The translations under genes and the position numbers were made by a program. This document shows, in pieces, positions 6,587 through 13,321 of a stretch of DNA of 29,638 nt. Position 1 is the first letter of the stretch, and every line of letters begins with the position of its first letter. The notes beneath the pieces were generated by a model that saw nothing but the letters and a program-made list of their open reading frames with translations, made no database searches and had not been told where the DNA came from. The stretch spans positions 1-29,638 of IMG/VR virus record IMGVR_UViG_3300021959_000265, one strand, 5' to 3'. The DNA comes from a virus.

Positions 6587-8032
6587 ATGGCGAATTCAAA
6601 CAACTGGGGAGAGATATACAAGTCCACATGGTGGGGGGACGAGGACTGGAGCGCCAACTCTCTGAAGATTGACAGCGCACCTCCGGGCTTTGCGGAGCAG
6701 AACCTTTTGCTCGGCTCTGAAGAGCTCAACAAGGCGCAGGACGGCCAATGGATTCAGAGGCTCATCAGCTCGGTAACTGCGGACGATGAGGTCGCGCCAA
6801 TAGGAGGAGAGACAACAGCGGAGAGCGTGGCCTTCACAGCCAACAAGCAGAGCCGCATCGAGCAGCTCGTCACATTGGTCGCGGGCACGGAGTACACCTT
6901 CAGCGTATGGGCGAAGGCAACGGGTGGATCGCCTCAATCTTTCAGGCTGTCATACTACGACAACACCGCAGGAAGCGGGGCAAGGGAAAACGAGACAGCA
7001 CCCACTTCATGGGATGCAACAACAGGCAGGGCGACGATGACCTTCACCGCTGCAAGCAGTGGCACTTATTGGATGCGCATCCAGAACGCATCGGCAGGAG
7101 CTGCGCAGAGCATCTACTTCTGGGGGGCGATGTTGAACGAGGGAGCAGCAGCAGGCGACTACATCAAGACGACGTTCGCAGTAGGCCCGACCGATCCACC
7201 TGTTGCGAATGCTCAATTCGGTGACAACTTCGGGCGCGTGAGTGCTTACTACTCATTGAGGCAATTCACGACCGCAGAGGAAACCAACGCCATACGGGTG
7301 CGGAGGTCATCTGATGACACCGAGCAAGATATAGGATTCGATGCGAACGGAGACCTTGACACTACGGCTCTGCTTGCATTTGTAGGAACGGGAGGCACAG
7401 ACAACGGAGCGGTCACAACCTTCTACGACCAATCAGGCAACGGCAACGATGCGACCAACGCGACCGAATCCGAGCAGCCTTTGGTAGTGAGTGGGGGGAC
7501 ATTGGTAACAATAGACGGCTATCCATGTTTAGACGGGGACATCGGAGCGGACACAATGCTGCAAGCGTTGGATGTCATTGACACCGTTGGAGATGTTGCA
7601 ATTTTCAGCACATATGCTTTAAAGACCGATGGAACAACTGCCAACCAAATCACCTTCGAGATTGGCAACGGGACAAGCTCACACCGCATCCACGACACGC
7701 TCGGAAGAGGGGGAGCAGGTACATTCGGAATTGACATCCGAGGAGCAACAAACTACGACTTCGGAAACGCTACGGGCGTGGCGGTAGATGACATTTACCT
7801 GAACTCCATCTTGTCGGAGACAAACGGATTTTATATTAACGGAACACAACAAACCTCAAACAATGCGGTAAGGAGTGGTTCAACGGTGGACGCTTTGACG
7901 CTCTTTAATAGGGGAGGGGGTGCTTTTCCATACAAAGGGAAGTTCTTTGAATTTATCTTTTTTGCATCCGACCAATCAAGCAACCGCACGGGCATTGAAA
8001 CGAACATCGACACTTATTTCGACATCGTATGA
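6587..8032 (+). CDS. Tail fibre/adhesin with CBM-like and arabinofuranosidase-B-like beta-jellyroll domains
   Basis: A 481-residue protein. I chose the ATG at 6587, one base after the connector stop, because it begins MANSNNWGEIYKSTWWGD; the longer frame from 6449 lies inside the connector gene. Residues 35-205 resemble a carbohydrate-binding jellyroll (EYTFSVWAKATGGSPQSFRLSYYD, ...TFTAASSGTYWMRIQN). Residues 220-330 match the concanavalin A-like domain seen in alpha-L-arabinofuranosidase B: AYYSLRQF, IRVRRSSDDTEQDIGF, ALLAFVGTGG and FYDQSGNGNDATNA. Phages often use this fold without enzymatic activity to hold surface glycans. It is likely a receptor-binding or capsid-surface adhesin. Confidence 0.8.
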   Translation: MANSNNWGEIYKSTWWGDEDWSANSLKIDSAPPGFAEQNLLLGSEELNKAQDGQWIQRLISSVTADDEVAPIGGETTAESVAFTANKQSRIEQLVTLVAGTEYTFSVWAKATGGSPQSFRLSYYDNTAGSGARENETAPTSWDATTGRATMTFTAASSGTYWMRIQNASAGAAQSIYFWGAMLNEGAAAGDYIKTTFAVGPTDPPVANAQFGDNFGRVSAYYSLRQFTTAEETNAIRVRRSSDDTEQDIGFDANGDLDTTALLAFVGTGGTDNGAVTTFYDQSGNGNDATNATESEQPLVVSGGTLVTIDGYPCLDGDIGADTMLQALDVIDTVGDVAIFSTYALKTDGTTANQITFEIGNGTSSHRIHDTLGRGGAGTFGIDIRGATNYDFGNATGVAVDDIYLNSILSETNGFYINGTQQTSNNAVRSGSTVDALTLFNRGGGAFPYKGKFFEFIFFASDQSSNRTGIETNIDTYFDIV

Positions 8033-8259
8033 GTTGGTACATCGGAACACTTGAGGAGGTTGAAGCCTACAACGCCAAGGTCAACGAGGCCAAGGCGTAC
8101 AAAGGGTCTATCACTTCCAACTGGGCGAACCCACGCCAACACCCTGACGGGAGCAAGTGGGCGATCGCTGCGAACAACTCGATCGAGCCACAAGAGGAAT
8201 CAAATCTTATCTTTGAAGTTCAGCTCTCGGACGACTGGACGCCCGAGGTAGAACTCTAA
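8029..8259 (+). CDS. Small conserved-looking protein between the two fibre genes (76 aa)
   Basis: The protein begins MSWYIGTLEEVEAYNAKVNEAKAY and contains SNWANPRQHPDGSKWAIAAN. I recall short proteins of this pattern beside tail-fibre genes in Bacteroidota phages but know of no function. It starts four bases before the upstream stop (ATGA overlap), which implies coupled translation with the adhesin. It could be a fibre chaperone or small fibre subunit; this is inference from position. Confidence 0.75.
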   Translation: MSWYIGTLEEVEAYNAKVNEAKAYKGSITSNWANPRQHPDGSKWAIAANNSIEPQEESNLIFEVQLSDDWTPEVEL

Positions 8260-8262
8260 AAC

Positions 8263-8994
8263 ATGGCGAACCTTTTCGACTCCGCGAGCTTGTTGCTCGT
8301 CGCTTCAGCATTCAAATCAGCAAAAGCATACAGCGTAATACCGACGGACGGAGACGGAGACTTCACCTTCGCCAGAGCAGCAACCTCCTCACGCACGAAG
8401 AGCGACGGCACGACGGAGACAGGCATCGCCACCAACGTCCCCGCCCTCCACTACGGCACAGCGGGCGACCCCGAGACGTGCCCCTCCTTCCGCGTGGAGA
8501 ACAGCACAGCAGCGGCCACCTTCACCCTCGGCAGCATCGTGACGAAGGGAATCTTGACGGGAACGGCCGGGACGCTGATGATCGAGGGCAAGCTACCCGA
8601 CAGCGTGACAGGATTCATTGACATCGGCTTGAGCAGCGACTTCAACAACAACCGCATCAGAACCCTCAACACAGGCTTCAGCGTCGTGCAGGGGGGCTCG
8701 GTGGTCTCCTCGGACGGGACGATCTTCGACAGCGACGGCACGCACATCGTGACAAGGATAGCGGTCTCTTGGAGTGGAGCAGGCACAGCAGCAAGCGCGA
8801 CCCCGACGATCCTGATCAGCCAGAACGGAGCAACTAAGACGCACAGCATCACCGAGTGGAACGACGCGGACAAGTTCGACGAGATTCGCATCACAGGCAA
8901 GAGCAGCGACGACACGGACGAGATCAAGGTCTTCGCCCTATGGGACACCGCCCTCACGCAGACGGAGCTCAACACCATCACAAGTGGCAGCTAA
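8263..8994 (+). CDS. Second fibre-like protein with concanavalin A/LamG-like fold
   Basis: A 243-residue protein. Residues 1-20 are a helical head (MANLFDSASLLLVASAFKSAKAYS), followed by PTDGDGDFTFARAATSSRTKSDGTTE, a signature I associate with phage tail-fibre head domains. Residues 95-243 alternate strands in jellyroll style: GTLMIEGKLP, FIDIGLSSDFNNNRI, THIVTRIAVSWSG, and a final DEIKVFALWDTALTQTELNTI, typical for LamG-like folds. It probably works with the protein at 6587 in host attachment. Its 3' end overlaps the next start (GTG at 8984). Confidence 0.75.
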   Translation: MANLFDSASLLLVASAFKSAKAYSVIPTDGDGDFTFARAATSSRTKSDGTTETGIATNVPALHYGTAGDPETCPSFRVENSTAAATFTLGSIVTKGILTGTAGTLMIEGKLPDSVTGFIDIGLSSDFNNNRIRTLNTGFSVVQGGSVVSSDGTIFDSDGTHIVTRIAVSWSGAGTAASATPTILISQNGATKTHSITEWNDADKFDEIRITGKSSDDTDEIKVFALWDTALTQTELNTITSGS

Positions 8995-9418
8995 AAAAGA
9001 CGAGATACGCCTCCACCTCATTCGGGAGAAGGAGGACGAGTGGCAGACGACAGGACGGCTCGAAGACCGCAACGGCATCGAGGTCGCCAAAACTCTGGAG
9101 CTGCCGTGGCGAAACAACGAGCGCAACATCTCAAGAATCCCGGGCGGTATTTATCCAGTCATCAAACACATCAGCCCCAAGTTCGGGCAGTCGTTTTGGC
9201 TGCAAGAAACGGGCAGCCGTTCGCAGATACTCATCCATACCGGAAATTATTACAGAGATACCCACGGCTGCATCCTTGTGGGTGAGGGTCTTAAGGATAT
9301 AAACAACGACGGCCACCTCGATGTGTACAACTCCCGCAACACAATCACCAAGATGCTGCGGGCTTTGCCTCGTAAATTTGCAATGAAGATTACCACAATC
9401 GGAAAAGATGAAATTTGA
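8984..9418 (+). CDS. DUF5675 family protein, probable peptidoglycan-active lysis enzyme
   Basis: A 144-residue protein with a GTG start inside the end of the fibre gene; no ATG is available near. It shows the DUF5675 pattern: GRLEDRNGIEVAKTLELPWRNNERNISRIPGGIYPV, then SPKFGQSFWL and ILIHTGNYYRDTHGCILVG. The H85 ... H94-G-C96 arrangement is like the His/His-Gly-Cys active site of L,D-transpeptidase-type folds. No other endolysin is visible and the gene is followed directly by a holin-like gene, so a lytic role is likely. Enzymatic chemistry is not proven for this family as far as I know. It overlaps the holin-like gene by 11 bp. Confidence 0.8.
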   Translation: MAAKKDEIRLHLIREKEDEWQTTGRLEDRNGIEVAKTLELPWRNNERNISRIPGGIYPVIKHISPKFGQSFWLQETGSRSQILIHTGNYYRDTHGCILVGEGLKDINNDGHLDVYNSRNTITKMLRALPRKFAMKITTIGKDEI

Positions 9419-9686
9419 TCTGGACGAGATAGGCATCAACATCGGGCTGATGATCGGGGGATTCTTCGGCAGCCTGATCACCATCAAGAAGAAGCGCGAC
9501 CTGAAGGAGCAGCTCCTCTCCGTCATCACCGGCACAATGTCGGCCAACTACCTCGCTCCTGTTCTGATTGATTGGCTGAATCTCACAGGCTCTTCCCAAT
9601 ACGGCACGGCCTTCATCGTGGGCTTTGGTGGCCTGAAGATGGTGGAGGCGTTCTACCACAAGTTTTTCGATAAGGTCACCAAGTGA
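9408..9686 (+). CDS. Holin-like membrane protein
   Basis: A 92-residue protein with two apparent membrane segments. The first spans about residues 9-25 (IGINIGLMIGGFFGSLITI) and is followed by a Lys/Arg-rich turn. A middle amphipathic stretch SVITGTMSANYLAPVLIDWL follows, and then a second segment FIVGFGGLKMVEAFYH. Small size, basic loops and the position after the DUF5675 gene indicate a holin that permeabilises the inner membrane at lysis. A TAAATTTG sequence at 9373-9380 could act as an internal promoter. The stop overlaps the GTG of the next gene. Confidence 0.75.
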   Translation: MKFDLDEIGINIGLMIGGFFGSLITIKKKRDLKEQLLSVITGTMSANYLAPVLIDWLNLTGSSQYGTAFIVGFGGLKMVEAFYHKFFDKVTK

Positions 9687-9862
9687 ACAAGGCCAAGTTC
9701 ATCGGGGAGTTGATTCAATGGGTGGTCATCGCCCTGCTTGCCTTCTCCATGTTCGCGTGGATTGAGGTGCGTTTCTTCCTCCCGACCCTTGAGCGCGACA
9801 TCGAGAAGCACATCCACCACGACACCATCTACATCGTCAAGGGGGACACTCTGCACCCCTAA
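9683..9862 (+). CDS. Small single-span membrane protein in the lysis cassette (59 aa)
   Basis: The GTG at 9683 overlaps the holin stop (GTGA). The protein has a basic N-terminus (MNKAKFIGELIQ), one membrane helix (about residues 11-31, WVVIALLAFSMFAWIEVRFF) and a short charged periplasmic tail (LERDIEKHIHHDTIYIVKGDTLHP). The N-in single-span topology suits a lysis accessory such as an antiholin, or an inner-membrane partner of the lipoprotein that follows. It is too short to be a standard two-component i-spanin with coiled coil. Confidence 0.72.
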   Translation: MNKAKFIGELIQWVVIALLAFSMFAWIEVRFFLPTLERDIEKHIHHDTIYIVKGDTLHP

Positions 9863-9865
9863 AAA

Positions 9866-9988
9866 ATGAATCCTTGTTATCAGGTCTACGAGGATGGGAG
9901 TCTCTTCCTTGTGTACTTTTGCCTGCACCAATTTGCCCCCGACGATGACAAGGTTCTCTACTTCCAGATACCGCCTGCATACGCCTAA
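9866..9988 (+). CDS. Tiny hypothetical protein (40 aa)
   Basis: An ATG preceded by six A residues and lying three bases after the upstream stop opens a 40-codon frame rich in aromatic residues (CYQVYEDGSLFLVYFCLHQF, then DDDKVLYFQIPPAYA). It has the tight spacing and A-rich start of the other genes here. I do not recognise it. Its 3' end overlaps the most distal possible start of the lipoprotein gene in another frame, so it may be a leader regulating that gene. Confidence 0.5.
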   Translation: MNPCYQVYEDGSLFLVYFCLHQFAPDDDKVLYFQIPPAYA

Positions 9989-10445
9989 CGCCCTTAAACG
10001 CCCCGACAGCGACATCATCAAGGTGCTGATCCTTATCACGGCCATCTGCATCCTGTCGCTCACCTCCTGCTCCGCGAACTGGCACTTGAAGAGAGCCATC
10101 TCAAAAGACCCGAGCATCATGCAACCGCCAGAGGTGGAGATCGTGGATACGACCATCGTCATCGAGGAAATTCGCGCAGAGACGACGTTTGTGTCTCTTC
10201 CGGTGGATACCATCACAATCGAAAAAGAACGTCTCAGAATCAAGATAAAGCGCATACACGACACTCTGGTGGTTGATGGTATGTGCATGACCGACACGAT
10301 CCGCGTCGTTGAGGAGGTGGAGCTTCCTCCAGTCATTCAGTACAAGCCGCGACCGACGTGGCAGACCATCATCGCGTGGCTGTTGGCAGGGCTGTTCGCT
10401 TTCAAGATTGTGCAGCGAGCGATCGACCGCTTCCTCGGGGCGTAA
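9945..10445 (+). CDS. Lipoprotein with C-terminal membrane anchor, candidate u-spanin
   Basis: From the ATG at 9945 the protein has 166 residues: a basic N-region, a hydrophobic core (about 26-40, KVLILITAICILSLT) and a lipobox L-T-S-C with Cys42. A GTG at 10023 is an alternative start giving a minimal signal peptide. The mature part is an extended, strand-rich region with repeated Thr-Ile-Val patterns (IVDTTIVIEEI, VDTITIEKERLRIKIKRI). It ends in a Pro-rich turn and a membrane helix (TIIAWLLAGLFAFKIVQRAI). An N-terminal outer-membrane lipid plus a C-terminal inner-membrane span is the topology of unimolecular spanins such as T1 gp11. Its place in the lysis cassette fits disruption of the outer membrane. 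Confidence 0.72.
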   Translation: MTRFSTSRYRLHTPNALKRPDSDIIKVLILITAICILSLTSCSANWHLKRAISKDPSIMQPPEVEIVDTTIVIEEIRAETTFVSLPVDTITIEKERLRIKIKRIHDTLVVDGMCMTDTIRVVEEVELPPVIQYKPRPTWQTIIAWLLAGLFAFKIVQRAIDRFLGA

Positions 10446-10462
10446 ACTTTTTTCTTTTTTTG

Positions 10463-10493
10463 TTTGGTAGTGTTGAAAAAGGTTTTATATTTG
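10463..10493 (+). promoter_or_regulatory. Consensus Bacteroidota promoter for early genes
   Basis: TTTG (10463-10466) and TATATTTG (10486-10493) are separated by exactly 19 bp. This is a full match to the primary sigma factor consensus of Bacteroidota (TTTG, 19-21 bp, TAnnTTTG). Transcription should start near 10500, giving an A-rich leader before the ATG at 10531. It is the best promoter in the window and probably drives early expression. Confidence 0.88.
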
Positions 10494-10530
10494 ACTTGTC
10501 AAACAGAAACAAACAACAAAAACCAACGAC

Positions 10531-10788
10531 ATGAACTCAATTACTTTTATCATCCCAACAAACGGCACAGAAAAAGTTCTCACAATTGACATTGACAGCT
10601 GGTCGCATAAGGTCGGTAAGACTATCATGGGATTCTTCCGTCACCACTGCACAGATATTTGCCACGACGTCGAAGCTTACGAAGGCGGCAGTGTTAGCAT
10701 CAACAATGATTATGGAGTTTACGAGCTGAAAATCTCGGGAGACAACGGATGCAGAACTTTCGAAAGCGTAGAAACATTCTGCCTGTAA
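10531..10788 (+). CDS. Hypothetical early protein (85 aa)
   Basis: The first gene after the strongest promoter and closed by its own terminator, so it is likely expressed early and highly as a single-gene transcript. The protein starts MNSITFIIPTNGTEKVLTIDID, has a His/Cys cluster (FFRHHCTDICHDVEAY) and ends with CRTFESVETFCL. Codons are noticeably more A/T-ending than in the structural genes, which suggests separate acquisition. I do not recognise a family. An early host-interaction or anti-defence role would fit this arrangement but is speculation. Confidence 0.78.
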   Translation: MNSITFIIPTNGTEKVLTIDIDSWSHKVGKTIMGFFRHHCTDICHDVEAYEGGSVSINNDYGVYELKISGDNGCRTFESVETFCL

Positions 10789-10797
10789 GATTATAAC

Positions 10798-10830
10798 AAG
10801 CCCCCACCTCGGGGGCTTTCTCTTTTTTTA
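10798..10830 (+). terminator. Terminator after the first early gene
   Basis: A perfect 8-bp stem pairs AAGCCCCC (10798-10805) with GGGGGCTT (10811-10818), with a 5-nt loop, followed by a T-rich tract (10818-10829). It isolates the 85-residue gene from the following operon, which has no visible promoter of its own. Partial read-through is therefore likely. Confidence 0.92.
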
Positions 10831-10847
10831 CCTCAAACACCAACACC

Positions 10848-11138
10848 ATGAAAACACTATTCGAAAGGCTACGGCCAGAGCAGCGCAAACGCCTGCAAGA
10901 ACTCAAGAAGGAGATGCCATTCGTGCAGGACGGCCTCGTTAAAATACTCCGACAGCACACCCTCCTCATCCATGTACCCTTTGGCGATGTGATCGACATC
11001 GTCCGCTACTTGGGAGACGGGCGGCACTCCATCGGTGACGGCATTGTCGCGGTTTACAACTGCTTCGAAGACATTGACAAGACAGGCGACGACCCGAGCC
11101 TTCAATCGGATCACAACGCTCAAACAACCAACACATGA
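10848..11138 (+). CDS. Hypothetical protein (96 aa)
   Basis: The protein starts MKTLFERLRPEQRKRLQELKKEMPF with a basic amphipathic helix, followed by a mixed region LLIHVPFGDVIDIVRYLGDG and a polar C-terminus. Its leader is A-rich (accaacaccATG) with no Shine-Dalgarno sequence. It overlaps the SSB-like gene by four bases and is probably coupled to it. I recognise no family. Context places it in the early or replication group. Confidence 0.78.
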   Translation: MKTLFERLRPEQRKRLQELKKEMPFVQDGLVKILRQHTLLIHVPFGDVIDIVRYLGDGRHSIGDGIVAVYNCFEDIDKTGDDPSLQSDHNAQTTNT

Positions 11139-11650
11139 GCAACTTTTCATTCATCCCAGAGGGGCACAAGATGCCATCCTCAAAAGGACGCTACACCAAA
11201 GTCAAGGAGGGCGAGACCCTCAAGCTCCGCGTCCTATCTCTTCAGATCATCGACGGCTTCGTGCGGTGGTCAAACGACAACAAGCCCATCAGGTGGCGCA
11301 ACGGAGAGGACGAGCCCGCAGGCTTCGACTTCCGCGAGGGCGACAAGGCAAAGTACTTCTGGGCTTTGGTCGTATGGAACTACGAGACAGAGCAGTCAGA
11401 GGTGTGGGAGATCACACAGAAGAGCATCCTCGACTCCCTGCGCAACTACGCCACGGACGAGGACTGGGGACACCCCAACACCTACGACCTCAAGATCGCG
11501 CGCACCGGAGCAGGGCTCGAAACATCCTACGCCCTCACCGCCCTGCCACACAAGGCGATGACGAAGAAGGTCGAGGAGGCGATGAACACCAACTTCCCGG
11601 ACGTTCACGCGCTCTTCACAGGAGACGATCCATTCAAAGCTGCGAAGTAA
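11135..11650 (+). CDS. Probable single-stranded DNA-binding protein
   Basis: A 171-residue protein with the features of the phage SSB-like family found near replication genes: EGETLKLRVLSLQIIDGFVRW, a Lys/Arg-Trp rich strand region, KYFWALVVWNYETEQSEVWEITQKSILDSLRNYA, then DEDWGHPNTYDLKIARTGAGLETSYALTALP. The aromatic-rich barrel strands and the pattern W-G-x-P-x2-Y-D-L-K-I-x-R-x-G-x-G-L-E-T are what I recall for gp32/OB-like SSBs of Bacteroidota phages. The role would be to cover ssDNA during replication or recombination. The acidic C-terminal tail expected of SSBs is short here (TGDDPFKAAK). Confidence 0.72.
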   Translation: MSNFSFIPEGHKMPSSKGRYTKVKEGETLKLRVLSLQIIDGFVRWSNDNKPIRWRNGEDEPAGFDFREGDKAKYFWALVVWNYETEQSEVWEITQKSILDSLRNYATDEDWGHPNTYDLKIARTGAGLETSYALTALPHKAMTKKVEEAMNTNFPDVHALFTGDDPFKAAK

Positions 11651-11796
11651 TGGGGGCGAGCCGCGAGCTATTCATCAAAGAGCGGGAGGCGCAGGCCTCT
11701 CGCAATGATGAGGACTACCAGTATTTGCAATGGAGTCTGAAAAAGAACAAGGCCAACAGGCCAAACAAGTCAACCAACCCAAAAAGAAAGAAATGA
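11650..11796 (+). CDS. Small basic hypothetical protein (48 aa)
   Basis: The start ATG shares its A with the upstream stop codon (TAATG), a classical re-initiation overlap. The protein is MGASRELFIKEREAQASRNDED followed by a Lys/Asn-rich tail ending in PKRKK. It also overlaps the next gene (ATGA). The compact overlaps support it as a real gene. Its high charge suggests nucleic acid binding, but nothing specific can be assigned. Confidence 0.68.
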   Translation: MGASRELFIKEREAQASRNDEDYQYLQWSLKKNKANRPNKSTNPKRKK

Positions 11797-12029
11797 AACA
11801 CCTTTCAAAATTGATGGACAGCCCGACCAAGAGGACGGAGCAGTTCAATGTGTTACTCTCGAAGGTCGAGAAGTCAATGGTCGAAGAGATGGCCGAGTTC
11901 TACGAGCTCACGCCCTACAACTTCATGCGCTCCGCTATCCCTGCGCTGTACAAGTTGATGGAGGCAGAGAGGAAGGAGAAGGCGCAGGCGCAGTCGATGG
12001 AGTTGAACCTGAAAACCGACGAGCAATGA
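11793..12029 (+). CDS. Possible ribbon-helix-helix regulator (78 aa)
   Basis: I chose the ATG at 11793, which overlaps the previous stop as ATGA; an upstream in-frame ATG at 11730 would overlap more deeply. The core FNVLLSKVEKSMVEEMAEFYELTPYNFMRSAIPALYKLMEAER has the strand-helix-turn-helix spacing of Arc/MetJ-type proteins, with S/P-x-F-x-R-x-A-I near the second helix. Such proteins bind DNA as dimers and often control phage early transcription. This is a pattern-based guess. A plain helical accessory protein is the alternative. Confidence 0.6.
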   Translation: MKHLSKLMDSPTKRTEQFNVLLSKVEKSMVEEMAEFYELTPYNFMRSAIPALYKLMEAERKEKAQAQSMELNLKTDEQ

Positions 12030-12448
12030 GCCAACCAAACACATACGAGGAAGTGATGGCCAACATGGTCACCGAGATTGAGGAGGGCAACGAGAGCGCA
12101 CTTCAGGCGTTCCTCTCCTTCCGCAACATCGAGAAGATCGCGAAGGAGTGCATGAAGCAGATCGAACCCCTCGCTCTTCAGGAGCTGTCGAGTTACAACG
12201 GAAGGATCGAGCAAGGCGACGTCGTCATCGAATCACGCAGCAGCGCGGGGCGGTGGAAGTTCACCGACGACGCTCACGCGGAACTCAAGCAGCAGCTCAA
12301 GGATGCGGAGGAACTGCGCAAGCAAGCGCACAAGCTCCACCTGAAGGGCAGCGAGGTGATCGACCCAGAGACGGGCGAGATCGTACCGCCTGCCGACTAC
12401 ACGCCCGGCAAGGAGAGCATCTTCATCTCTAAAGCACGGAAGTCATGA
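12026..12448 (+). CDS. Hypothetical protein of the replication operon (140 aa)
   Basis: A mainly helical, charged protein beginning MSQPNTYEEVMANMVTEIEEGNESA. It carries the segment YNGRIEQGDVVIESRSSAGRWKFTDDAHAELKQQLKDAEELRKQAH followed by EVIDPETGEIVPPADYTPGKES. I recall phage proteins with this 'AGRW-F-DDAH' pattern but no function. It overlaps both neighbours by four bases, so it belongs to one translationally coupled operon running from 11135 to 13203. Confidence 0.78.
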   Translation: MSQPNTYEEVMANMVTEIEEGNESALQAFLSFRNIEKIAKECMKQIEPLALQELSSYNGRIEQGDVVIESRSSAGRWKFTDDAHAELKQQLKDAEELRKQAHKLHLKGSEVIDPETGEIVPPADYTPGKESIFISKARKS

Positions 12449-12657
12449 TCAGGCGCTCACTCATGTCCAAGCTCTCGGACACCGACCGACAGAAGGTCGA
12501 GAAGAGCGAGAACAGCACCATCGTGCTCCCTGCCCTGCGCACCCACTCCTTCGCTATGCACCTGACCATCCTCGAGGCTGTCATGGTCTGGCAGATCATC
12601 AAGGGGGGAGACGTGCGCTTCGACTTCGTTGAATTTGCAAACCTCTTCGAGATATGA
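12445..12657 (+). CDS. Hypothetical protein (70 aa)
   Basis: It starts four bases inside the preceding gene and ends four bases into the next. The protein reads MIRRSLMSKLSDTDRQKVEKSENSTIVLPALRTHSFAMHLTILEAVMVWQII and ends FDFVEFANLFEI. The central part is hydrophobic but too polar to be a clear membrane span. A second ATG seven codons downstream is an alternative start. No family recognised. Confidence 0.72.
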   Translation: MIRRSLMSKLSDTDRQKVEKSENSTIVLPALRTHSFAMHLTILEAVMVWQIIKGGDVRFDFVEFANLFEI

Positions 12658-12773
12658 TTCAGCCGATCCTTTTGACCATCGCCCTGTGCTGCGTGATCTT
12701 CTTCTTTGCGAAGGAGGTCAGGAGTATGGCCGCTGATATTCGTGACATCTACAAAGACGCAGACCGTGATTGA
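12654..12773 (+). CDS. Small membrane protein (39 aa)
   Basis: A 40-codon frame with ATGA overlap to the previous gene. The N-terminal half is a membrane helix (residues 3-19, QPILLTIALCCVIFFFAKEV) and the rest is a charged cytoplasmic tail (SMAADIRDIYKDADRD). Operon spacing and a clean single-span profile support it. Phages often have such small membrane proteins for lysis timing or superinfection control; nothing specific can be said here. Confidence 0.62.
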   Translation: MIQPILLTIALCCVIFFFAKEVRSMAADIRDIYKDADRD

Positions 12774-13203
12774 GATCAGACAAAAAGCCGAGCGCAAGTT
12801 CTGCAACATCGGAGGCCTGTGGTACATCTTCCGCAAGCTCCTCTTCGCCCGCGAGGTGGAGGTGCTCATCTACTTCCCCGACGACATGAAGGAGGCCTAC
12901 ATGAGCAAGAAGAGAGCCTACAAATACAAGCCGATCGTCGGATGGCAAGGAAGGGGCAGGTGTCAAGACATCTGCTTCAGGATATTCCAAGAAGGCAACG
13001 TTCTGGAGACAGCCCGAACGCTCGAGGATAACAACAAGATGCACATGAACGTCCGCGAGGAGAAGGCAAGCGCATCAAACGACATCCCCGTGAAGGCGTA
13101 CATGATGACGCGCAGGGCGGGGGAGTGGTTTCCGATCCTCCCGCTGCACCCATATCCGAGCAATTCTTTCCGGTATCGCGTGGCTATCAGGCGGGTGAAG
13201 TAG
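12766..13203 (+). CDS. Hypothetical protein (145 aa)
   Basis: I place the start at GTG 12766, overlapping the preceding stop; the longer frame from 12706 would lie inside the small membrane gene. The protein is basic, with RKFCNIGGLWYIFRKLLFAREVEVLIYFPDDMKEAYMSKKRAY and later CQDICFRIFQEGNV. The C-terminus, EWFPILPLHPYPSNSFRYRVAIRRVK, is strand-like. No domain recognised. The gene ends one base before the promoter at 13204. Confidence 0.7.
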   Translation: MIEIRQKAERKFCNIGGLWYIFRKLLFAREVEVLIYFPDDMKEAYMSKKRAYKYKPIVGWQGRGRCQDICFRIFQEGNVLETARTLEDNNKMHMNVREEKASASNDIPVKAYMMTRRAGEWFPILPLHPYPSNSFRYRVAIRRVK

Positions 13204-13211
13204 TATCTTTG
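13204..13211 (+). promoter_or_regulatory. Bacteroidota-type promoter (-7 TATCTTTG) for replication genes
   Basis: TATCTTTG is a full TAnnTTTG match placed directly after the stop of the 145-residue gene. A transcript starting near 13217 would have a leader of about 105 nt before the ATG at 13322. There is no clear TTTG at -33. Confidence 0.72.
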
Positions 13212-13216
13212 ACCTG

Positions 13217-13313
13217 TGTCCCCTTCGACTATACGGACGCATGAGGTACTAATTAAGCTCTACAATGGAGGCGCGAGGTCGAAGGCGTGCTGAAGTTGTG
13301 GGGCTTCTTTTTT
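13217..13313 (+). ncRNA. Structured leader or small RNA ahead of the replication operon
   Basis: A non-coding stretch of about 100 nt lies between the promoter at 13204 and the ATG at 13322. It holds a perfect 8-bp inverted repeat, CCTTCGAC (13222-13229) with GTCGAAGG (13278-13285), enclosing shorter possible pairs (CAT..GTA at 13240-13248 with TAC..ATG at 13261-13267). It ends in a small GAAG/CTTC hairpin (13292-13307) and six T residues (13308-13313), nine bases before the start codon. This could be an attenuator-type leader or a short RNA. It has no tRNA features. Structure was judged by eye only. Confidence 0.45.
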
Positions 13314-13321
13314 GGACTAAA

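Noticed and set aside
9653-10336. A 227-codon minus-strand frame under the lysis genes.
   Set aside because: It lies opposite three plus genes with signal peptide or membrane features and shows no recognisable domain.
13217-13310. Possible tRNA in the leader, suggested by paired ends and a GTCGAAGG sequence.
   Set aside because: No cloverleaf, no 7-bp acceptor stem with T-arm GTTCGA motif and no sensible anticodon arm could be drawn.
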